From the NCBI RefSeq assembly GCF_000499845.2, contig NC_023749.2:1955030-2019029 (forward strand): 64,000 nt of DNA, in the 5' to 3' direction. Every line of letters begins with the position of its first letter. Position 1 is the stretch's first letter. The DNA comes from Phaseolus vulgaris. Lineage: Eukaryota; Streptophyta; Magnoliopsida; Fabales; Fabaceae. This document shows positions 55,501 to 64,000 of this stretch, in pieces. The notes beneath the pieces are model-generated. The model did not search any database. It saw only the letters and a program-made list of their open reading frames with translations, and was not told where the DNA came from. The position numbers and the translations under genes were made by a program.

Positions 55501-58500
55501 CACACCTTAATAAATCAATATTTTATTCATTTTCATTTTATTTTTAATTTAAAATTATTATTATATTATTATTAACAGTATCAAATGTATGTCATTTACG
55601 GTTCAGAGTGTCAACAAAACTTTTCTCTTCTCAATATTAGTATTCCATGTCTTATTTTATTCTGCAGAATATATATTGCAAATACTAGCTATTTTTATGA
55701 GTAGGAATTATGTTTACTGATGTTGAAATAATGAATCTAATCCACAAATAATATTGTTAGTCTTTTCGTTGCTTGTGTATAAGCTTCAATAATCTTTCAG
55801 GTTCTTGACAGATTATGAATTTGATTACATAACAGTTAAGTATCAATTGATTACTCTTGGTTCCTAATTATCAAACAACTAGAGTGAGGTAAACTATCTA
55901 AGAGACACAAGTAAAGGTAGCTGGGAATGATAATTGTCTCTTATTTACTTCCTAGGAATAGGAATCAAATTTCAGATGGACGATAGGTTTTGGTAATGGT
56001 GATAACTATTCCAAAAAGTTTGATAGATAAAGAATGAAACTGAAAATCCCAAATAGTATGTTGCAGATTCCACGTCAAATAAAGATAAAACATCTCATAA
56101 TATATGATAATATATGACTGAGTGTAAACTTCACCTTATCAGCCAATTTTATAAGATTGAGTTAGGATTAAAATCCACTTCTTAATATAATATAATATAG
56201 TATCATAAAGTTCATATTTAGTAAAAATATTAGTATAGTCATAGAAGTAAATATCAATCATGGATGAAGTTAAACAGATTTAGAGCAATTGGATGACTCA
56301 CCTAGTTGTTTTGGCATTTGATATTCAAAAACAGATCCAGCTGAAGTAGTAAAGAATAAAGAATTGAATGTTTCACTTGATTCATCTTGCAAAGCTGGTG
56401 TAATAGACGTCAAAGTTTGCTGTTCAGGGCTTCCATGAACTACCCATTTCCACTTCCTTTGATGCAATCTTCTCTCCACCAAAGTGCCTTCCTGTATAAT
56501 TATCATTTTTTTTAAATGGTGTCCAAGAGAGACATGGTTTTTAGATTCTTAAAGGACCTCATTAAGATGAAATTCTAAAGTTTAACAACATGCCCAATTG
56601 ATTTTAAAGTTAATTGGAACCATGGTTTTACTTTACATAAGTAATTTTGATTAAGCTTATGTTCCTGATTAATTGGGCATCAACTTGAGAGTATTCACCA
56701 ATATGTTCTTTATTATTATAGCACTCATATTCTGATAATGGAAGATATGTTCATACAGTACTTTCATTAACAGTACCTTGGTTAAAAGAAACAGAGATTC
56801 AGAATGATCACCACTTAATCCATGTAAAATGCACCCTTTAGATGGAATCAAAGGTGAAAATTTTGCTGTTTTTTCTTGCCATATGTGCTTCCTCCACGAC
56901 GGTTTTGATTTTCGATTATATTCAAAAAGATCTCCCGAAGAACTACATCACCACATCATCCATTAGTTAGACTCTATGCAACATAGACACTAACAAAGAC
57001 ACGACATAGATACGAACATGGAGATATATATAATCTCTAAAATGTAAGACACTGAGACACGAATCTATATATTATATAACTATGAATTATATAAATTGGT
57101 AATAAAGATTTATATGCACAAATGTATTTCACATTTTTTTAGCAGCAATATTTTTTGAATTGGACACTTCATTTATACATGTCTTATTACGTGTGTCCGA
57201 CACGGTCATGTCATTTAAGAGGAGTGTCCGAATATTATAGGTGAAGAATGATGTTTGGTACTACTTAAAGACAACAGGGTTTTGTTTTCTATCTTTCTTT
57301 ACTGTTCTGTTTGTTAGTCAAATTGTTTCAAGCAACATACACATCACCCACCTTATGGTGTATACTGCTTCTCGTGTAGAAGCAACAGCAGCTATTGCTG
57401 CAACATTTGCTCCTGCTGGTTGCCCATGATTTGTCCATCTGCTCTATATATTGCCAAAATAGGACCGAAATTAGTAATATTTGCTTAGGATTTAACTTAT
57501 GTACAATTATGTGCTGCAAAACTTGAGTTTTACCTTGGAGACTCAACCACATCAAGTTCTACTAGAGTTCCATTTTTTGTACAGAAATAACCTCTTCTGT
57601 GGACAATGCAAGAACACAAACGAGACATTAAGAGTTTGATTGGTTTCAGACTTTAAGTAATCATCCAATTCAAATACATCCTTGTGTTATGTGTTTAATC
57701 TCAAACTAAAATTTCAATGTGTACTCACTGCCCATCATCTGACACCACACCAGACTTCATCAATGTCAAAGTATTTTTCTCCTGATCATTATCTTCAATT
57801 GGACCAAGTGCAGGTGGGAATTCAACCCAAACTGGTTGTGAAGTTTCACCAAGTTGCAAATGCATCTGCTAAAATAAACAAAGTCAGTAGAGAAGTGACC
57901 GATTTAAGTGCAGAATCAGATCATATTAGTGAGTGATTTAAGTTACAATTCAAGTTGACAATCTGTATACATATAATCACTATTAGATTCGAACACTCCT
58001 CTTACATGACGTGTCCGTGCCAGACACACATATCAGACGTCTAATAAGAGACAAATTCTTTTGAACCAACCATGAAAAATATTTCTTTTTTAAAAAAGAC
58101 CGAAACATACCTGTGCACATAAATTTTTATTGTTAATTTATATAATTCATAATTATATAATACATAGAGTATGTGTTTCCATATCCTATATTTTAGATAT
58201 TATACATATCTCCTGTGTTTCGTGTCTGTATCGTATAGATATAGTGCTTAAAATGTATCCAAATAGAAGAGTATATATTCCGAACGAAATATAATTCTGA
58301 GAACTGATATATATAACCTGATACAGATTTCCCGATTCAGATAAAGCAAGAATCATCTGACTGATGATAAAAACTGCCACTGCACGTCCTGCTGATATTG
58401 GTAAGTCATGAGGGGCCATCACCCATTCCAATCCATTCCAAAACCTCTCATAGATAGACCCACTTTCACCAGTGATCCACACAGATGTCTCAGACATTTT

Positions 58501-58872
58501 GGTCAATGAAACTCTCTTTCTCAGAGGCCTCAGAACCACATCCAAGGGCTCCACAGCTCCTACTTTATCATTTTTTCTGTCCAGTCTCTTCTTTTTATCA
58601 TCAACTCCCTGTTCTTGATCCATGCTTTCCTCCCTTCTCTTCACCTTACCACACTCACTATCACCACCAGATATCAGATCACAGGGCAGTTGCACCTCAA
58701 CCCATCTATCAGCTTCTTCACTGAACTTCCAAAACCTATCGGTTTTCTGTTCAAACCTTCTATTGCTCTGCTGAAACAGCTGATATTGACAGCATGAAGC
58801 ACAACCCACACCAGTACAAAAGCTCACAGACACGAGCCCCCAGATGCCACATATCAAATGGAACACTGACAT
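52504..58872 (-). CDS. Ten-exon gene for a tryptophan-rich, propeller-like repeat protein (936 aa)
   Basis: Exons: 58872-58318, 57868-57729, 57596-57534, 57441-57352, 56942-56777, 56491-56302, 55368-54548, 53876-53268, 53156-53091 and 52614-52504. All have GT/AG borders and matching phases, and the total is 2,811 nt (936 codons plus stop). ATG 58872 has a good context (ccaccATGtc). The N-terminus is hydrophobic (residues 1-27, signal peptide or anchor). The body repeats a motif of the type W-x-W/x-D/H-x-G-x-P: 'NAWKWKDCGFP', 'GWNWIEHGTP', 'RKWKWVVHGSP', 'VWVWLKHDS', 'EWSWSRIIGTP'. Combined with short 'GSLF/GSVFEY' strands this suggests a beta-propeller, perhaps lectin-like. I do not recognise a named family, and the function is unknown. 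Exon 10 is also duplicated at 45538-45648. Confidence 0.85.
54175..56215. repeat. Legume-type dispersed repeat remnants (54175-54260; 56110-56215)
   Basis: Both contain 'gaggttgagttagacttaaa'- or 'gattgagttaggattaaaat'-like sequence followed by 'cacttcttaatata'. Related remnants are at 61475-61570 and 61705-61810. This repeat type is familiar from legume intergenic and intronic DNA and supports a legume source. Identity is from memory only. Confidence 0.5.
57010..58265. repeat. Inverted pair of intronic repeats (57010-57240 and 57985-58265)
   Basis: The sequence 'cgtgtccgacacggtcatg' with an AT-rich body in intron 4 matches, as reverse complement, the stretch with 'gacgtgtccgtgccagac' in intron 1. 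These look like two members of a short dispersed element inserted in opposite orientation. They flank exons 2-4, so the transcript could form a hairpin around them. Confidence 0.65.
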
Positions 58873-61350
58873 GGTGGCATGGGGAGCCAGATAACAGAAA
58901 CTCCAAAAAGTCAGGATTTTTAAGATATTCTAAGACCAAGTTTGGTAGTTGCGTCCCACATGAGGGTTCCCTTATGAGTCATGGATCTAAAGGCTTGGAT
59001 CATCTGATAAAAAATCTCAAATTTATTGGATAGATGGTTTTTTCATAGCCTCCAAGTAAAAGGGAATTCATTATACTGGTGTAGGGATGAAAAGAAGGGA
59101 AGATATTTTGTGGGGTACCTACCATGTAGTATCAGGCGCAGGTATTGATTCTCATATTATAACTACCTCAGATGGCTTGTGTTTATTTTCGTCAACTTTG
59201 AAGTTAATTCTTTGGTAAAATAACATGAAACAACCTGTTTTTCACGCAGCGGTTTAACCACCACGTTTCTTTCTTTCTACATCAAAAGGGTAAGTTGAGT
59301 TCTCATTCATTCTAAGTAGCTGCTTTATCTGACCAAGTTGGATTATTTCTTGCCCTTGATTTCATCATCACAGTGATGTTTAGGTGAAAGATTTTGATGA
59401 ATTGTTGGTTTGTGTTTGTAAAGTAATGCTATTGAGATTCTATAGTCGACTTTTACTACTAGGAAGAAAAGAATACGGATTCCTCTGGCTCTACCTTGAC
59501 ATAGATGCAACAACGAACAACTAGCCATGAAAATAATATTATGATATGTGGTAACTGTCATTGGATCATGAGAACCCTCCAACCGATGGCTCTGATGTTC
59601 TGTTGCACTTTGACTATGTGATTAGAAAACCTTACAAGTTTCGTATCAAAGGGTTTTGTGAGAGTGAGAGGTGGATGACCTCAGATACCATTAATTTTCT
59701 TTTGAAGACATTTAGTGTTGAAAAGACAATGAACACATCACCATTAGAAAGTGGTTGGCCTAATAAGACATTACTTAGAAACGTACTACTCATGATTTTA
59801 CTGGTTGTAAGAAAACTTAATTGTGGCTGTTTACACTAAGTAATAACATCATAGGACTCTCAAAATTTGATTAAAAGATGGTGAAACCGTGGAGAACGGT
59901 GCTGCTGAAGAAGTTTGTCCCTGTTGTGTAAGCAATTCCATCACTATCACTTTATCAGTTACAAATTAAGATCATGCAAAATTAAATCATGAAAAATGTT
60001 ATGTCAACAACTCCTTTCTCCTTTGTGCCTGCATACATTCTGAGGTGGCAAAGGGCAGTTTTGTCAATAAACATTGCTGAGTGGGTGATGTGGGGCCAAG
60101 AGCAGTTTCAGGTGATGATATTTTAACACTCTAATTCACCTTCCACCCACAATAAAATATTAATATTTATAATATTTATATATATATATAAATAATATAA
60201 CAGTAACAATGTCAAAAAGAAAAAGGAAAATAGATATTTTTTCAAATGGTATAGAGATAAACTTTAGTATATTTATCTTCATCACAACCTCCTTTGATAA
60301 TATTTTGAATTTTATGTAATAATGTGGGATAAAATTAAATTCACTCATATAATGTATTCATCATTTTTTATTCCGCAGTCTAATAGTTGTATATAATTTA
60401 GAAATTGATATTAAAGATAATTTAAATGCACATTATAAAAAAATTATTAAATAAAATTTAATTTTAAATAAATAAATAATTTATATAAAATTATATACTA
60501 TTTTAAAAACTAAAAAAATTATTAATATCTAAATTAATTTTTATTATTGATAAATAGTTTTTAAATTGATATTTAAGATAATTTTTTTAATTTGATTTTT
60601 TAAGAAATTCGTAATTAAACTTTGAGTTTTAAAATAAATAATATCTTAAATACTGTGATTTACTCTAATAGTATTACTTTATCAAATTTAAAGTCGAATA
60701 TTGACATTTTATGTGATTAGAAAGACAAATCCTTAAGAGATCCATATACAATTATTAATTTAAATGATAATTAAAAATTCAAATTTTAAAATGGATAATA
60801 CTTTAAATACACTTATTTACTCTATTGATATTATCTTACTAGATTTAAAATTAAAATATTAAATATGTATATGGTTTCAAAGATAAATTTTCAAAATAGA
60901 TAAATCTTCAAAAAAAAATTATTAATTTATTTTAAACAGGGATTTGAAATCGAAAAATAATCCAATATTAATGTGAAACTGATCCACCAAAATTAAGTTG
61001 AAACGAAGCTAGTATAGTTACTAGGTCGGCGTAGTGAAAATAGTGGTAGTTAACTATTAATTACTCTTTTTCAAGTTTTAATAAATCCTTAAATATAATC
61101 ACTGCGTCAATAAATGTTTAGCTAACACCACAACTCAATTTACTAACAATAACATTTAGTTTTTGAAAGTCACAGATATCTTACTTTTCTAAATTAAATT
61201 TATCTTTAAGGTCAAAAAACAAGGACAAATCTACTTTCGATTTAATTTAAAGTAAATCATTATTTGAACCTACTCAACTATTTTATTCAAGAAACTCTCT
61301 TAGAGTTAAAAAAAAGTACTTTTTTAACATTCCATAAAGGCTTAGAGCTT
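58873..61350. other. Intergenic DNA upstream of the ten-exon gene
   Basis: 58873-59100 is probably its promoter side. 59560-59840 holds an open stretch ('DVLLHFDYVIRKPYKFRIKG' and on) that may be a decayed gene fragment, but I cannot assign it. 60120-61300 is very A/T-rich with no feature seen. Confidence 0.4.
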
Positions 61351-61354
61351 CTAT

Positions 61355-62012
61355 TTTTGGGTGTTTCTTCCTCCAACCCTATAATGTTTTTTCTGCACCC
61401 CATCAATGGGAAAGAAGATCAAAATGTCTAATCTAACCCGACCTTACTTCAAAAAGTTTTTTTTTTTTTTAACGTGTAACTGGATTTCATAAAGCCGATT
61501 TATAATTTATAATATGAGGTTTGCATCTATTTATAAATAATGAAATATCTTAATTTCTAGTTGATATCTCCAACATACACCTCAAACAAGGATACTATGG
61601 AAATATATGTTATGCACCCTACTTCAAAATGTCCAATAAACTCTCGTCAAAATAAACGAATAAAAAAATCAAAATGTCTCATTTAATCTAGCCTTACTTC
61701 AAAAAGTTGCTTTTTTAAATGCGTAACTCGACCTCATAAAACCGGTTTATAATATGAGGTTTGCACTTACTTATAAATAATAAAATATCCTGATCTCTAG
61801 TTGATGTATTATGCATGTTTCATAAATTTTATTCTAGGATTTTTTTTGAAAAATGCTTTCCAGAATTTTTGAAAGTTATTTTCCAAAATACACTTATAAA
61901 TTTTGGAAAGGAGTATATGAGAAGATTTCAAAAAAACTATTCCAAAAAATCATTTAAAAAAAAGAGTAAAATTGTATTTTTAAATATTGATCGGGGGGTG
62001 AAGGAAGAAACA
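61355..62012. repeat. Possible MITE-like element with gggtgtttcttcc ends
   Basis: Left end 'gggtgtttcttcctccaacc' at about 61358 and the inverse 'ggtgaaggaagaaacaccc' at 61993-62012. The interior contains two legume-repeat remnants. It overlaps dispersed repeat copy B, so the true borders are uncertain. Confidence 0.4.
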
Positions 62013-62809
62013 CCCTCATTTTTTATATAGCAGTTGTATGATTCTAACACCGTTCATATATATAACGTTTTCATATAATCTATTGCTCTCTCATTTCTAA
62101 ATTATAAGTAATTTATTTATTTATTCATTTTCTTTATTTGTTGTAATTTTCAGATTTCAAGGCAATTATGATTTTTTTTTTCAATTATACCTTGTTTTCT
62201 TTAATTAAATATAATTCGAAAATAGAACACTTAATCTTCTACAGAGTAGCTAAGATCGAAAATAGATTACGATTTTATTTTCTGGATTGATTTCAGTTCA
62301 AATCTATGCCAGATAATAAAAATGTAACATTTGAAGCCATGCTTGGAGAGTTGTAAGTAAGTTATTTGATCATTGAATTGGAGTTATATATGCACTGAAA
62401 AATTAAGGAGGAAAATTTGTTTTGCTAAATGTGGTTAGATATCAAATTTGGCAGCAGGAATAGCTACTGGTGGTGTGCTTGGGTTTCTATAAATCATCAC
62501 CAGGATTCGTGTTATGCTGGTGTTATGCAGTCTCAGGTCTTGGGACTGAGTTCTAACTAGCTTTAAGTTTTTGAGTTAAGTGGTGAGCCGCTTAACTTTG
62601 TTTTAATCGTTGAATGCTTAATTAGGAGGTCTATGTATAAGGGTTGGAACACCCCTAAAGTGTTTCTTTTAATTCTATTAATTCGTTGCTGATAAAAAAA
62701 AAAATCAAATTTGGCGAAGATGGAGAAAATTAAAGATAATGTGAAATGAGTGACAGTGATGGAGTAGTAGTAATATAAGGAAGTGATTAAAAATAATATT
62801 AAGAAAATT
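61823..62809 (+). repeat. Dispersed repeat, copy B, with nested LINE tail
   Basis: Counterpart of 30192-31170. It is uninterrupted at the site where copy A has its LINE tail, but carries its own insertion at 62453-62703. It ends at 'aatattaagaaaatt' before unrelated AT-rich DNA. Confidence 0.85.
62453..62703 (+). mobile_element. LINE tail insertion in repeat copy B, 12-bp TSD
   Basis: A 5'-truncated LINE tail from 'agcaggaatagctactgg' to poly(A). The target duplication 'atcaaatttggc' is at 62441-62452 and 62704-62715. The empty site is at 31064-31075 in copy A. The hairpin gttaagtgg/ccgcttaac is near 62576-62597. Confidence 0.9.
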
Positions 62810-64000
62810 ATATAACCAATATTTTAAAAAATAAATTATTTAACTTTTTTGAAATATAAGGAAGTGATTTAATTATTTACTAAATAAATAAATAATTAAA
62901 TTATATTTTATTTATTAAAGGATGAAATTGTTCAAGGTAAAGGAAAGTTACTTCTCTTTATATAATGGTATAAATAATATTGAATAGAAAAGTAATAGTG
63001 TATTATAAGCATAGATGATTTTTAATTAGAGAAAACATTAATACTCGTTTAAGTAGCAGAAGAATAAATAATTAATAGAATTACTTTTTTTTTACACGAT
63101 ATTGTAATTGTATTTATATAAATTGTCGGAGAGAGTATTCTTAGAATCCATTTCCGCTTTACTCTTTTTGTTCCTCTGTTAACATCTTCTCTCAGTTAGC
63201 TTTTTCTACTAGTCAATTCTTTCTCTCAATCAACTCCTTCTTTGGAATTACTTTATGATCTCTCTCGATATGAGATGTAGTACCTACAGGAATTCTCCGA
63301 TGCTTAAGTTAGTCTTTGTATTAATCACTTAATAGAAAAACTAAAAAATTGAACTAAACATTCTATCTATTTATACTACTTGTTAACGAGTCACATCATT
63401 TTAATCCTTCTACTTATCTCTTATTAATTGATTATCAACACTTAATTAATTTTATTTATCTTTCATGCGTGTCTCTTATTAACACTGACACTTGTGCGTT
63501 TTTTTCACGTAATATTTCTACTAACACTTTTGCTTGTTCTTTACTTCTTTCGACCTTTTGGTTTCTCGGTCTTTTGACGTACAAGCTTTCGACATGACCG
63601 ATTCAATAACAATTGTTAACTTATCTATTTTATTCATAAATTTATTCTTAAATAAATAAAAAATGAGGAAGTATTTCATTAGACCTCACGTTGTCAAAAT
63701 ATTAATATTCTAGCTAAAACTCTTAAGTGAAACATTCACCATGTCTTATCTATTCATCATTAGTGTTTTCTCTTTTTTTTTATTATGTCATTTTGTGCTA
63801 TGTTGTGTGAATTTTATTATCTAATGAGATATTATTTTTATGATATAAATAGTAGTCATGACTATGGATAAAATACCATTGAATTTTGTTACCTTATCAT
63901 ACATTTTTCATCGGTATTATAGTACTTTTCCAAGCGCAAGAGAATTGTGGGTCACATTCTACACAAAGTTAAAGTGTTTGCGTCTTCCTACGAACTTAGT
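62810..64000. other. AT-rich intergenic DNA
   Basis: No gene, RNA or repeat family recognised. Short CT-rich stretches near 63180-63260 could be a leader of a gene beyond the window, but no open frame supports that. Confidence 0.4.

Noticed and set aside
59561..59839. 92-codon plus-strand open frame
   Set aside because: Looks protein-like in part, but no family recognised and no supporting exons; left as a possible decayed fragment.
61815..62030. 71-codon open frame in repeat copy B
   Set aside because: AT-rich low-complexity translation; the same region in copy A is broken by a LINE tail.

Overview
The window is plant nuclear DNA, most likely from a legume. Genes have GT/AG introns and plant-type intergenic AT-richness. 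Two Ty3/gypsy elements carry the dual RNase H arrangement of the plant Tat lineage, several L1-type LINEs are present, and the intergenic DNA holds a dispersed 'caccttat..gagttaggattaaa' repeat of a kind I know from legume genomes. The species cannot be fixed from sequence alone. There are no bacterial features, CRISPR arrays or rRNA/tRNA genes that I can support.

Layout. 1-2.8 kb: a LINE deletion derivative with a nested LINE tail, then a 55-bp satellite and a 37-bp minisatellite. 2.8-4.0 kb: an inverted copy of the KTI12 upstream region. 4.2-10.1 kb: a Tat-type gypsy element (Tat-1) with two frame breaks and no visible 3' LTR. 12.2-15.0 kb: the last six exons of BUD13 on the minus strand, without its 5' half. 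15.7-17.6 kb: a 1.6-kb copy of the Tat-1 PR/RT region joined to an 88-bp tandem repeat. 17.6-20.0 kb: leader and intact coding exon of KTI12. 21.0-29.9 kb: LINE-1 on the plus strand, with premature stops and an internal 1.9-kb tandem duplication. 29.9-32.5 kb: promoter, leader and last two exons of NOP10, with the start-bearing exon not found. 32.7-48.1 kb: nested LINE copies (LINE-2 and LINE-3 on the minus strand, plus tails), satellite blocks and a 1.8-kb duplicated host segment. 48.1-51.9 kb: a second Tat element (Tat-2, minus). 52.5-58.9 kb: a complete ten-exon minus-strand gene for a predicted 936-residue tryptophan-rich repeat protein. 59-64 kb: AT-rich intergenic DNA with dispersed repeats.

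The most interesting part is the LINE family. Its long 3' region carries intronless pieces of the ribosome-biogenesis gene BRX1, a variable 37-bp minisatellite and a ~150-nt tail with a 9-bp hairpin. In one copy the minisatellite is split by a 1,798-bp host segment that contains the last exon of the neighbouring ten-exon gene. At least nine tails lie in the window. Three end at the same point of the 55-bp satellite unit, and one insertion is only about 33 nt long but still has a 12-bp target duplication.

Host genes that look functional are KTI12 (tRNA wobble-uridine modification with Elongator) and the ten-exon gene. BUD13 (pre-mRNA retention and splicing complex) and NOP10 (H/ACA snoRNP) appear broken here by repeat-associated rearrangement. 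The KTI12 upstream region seems split by about 16 kb of foreign sequence, while an inverted copy keeps the unsplit order.
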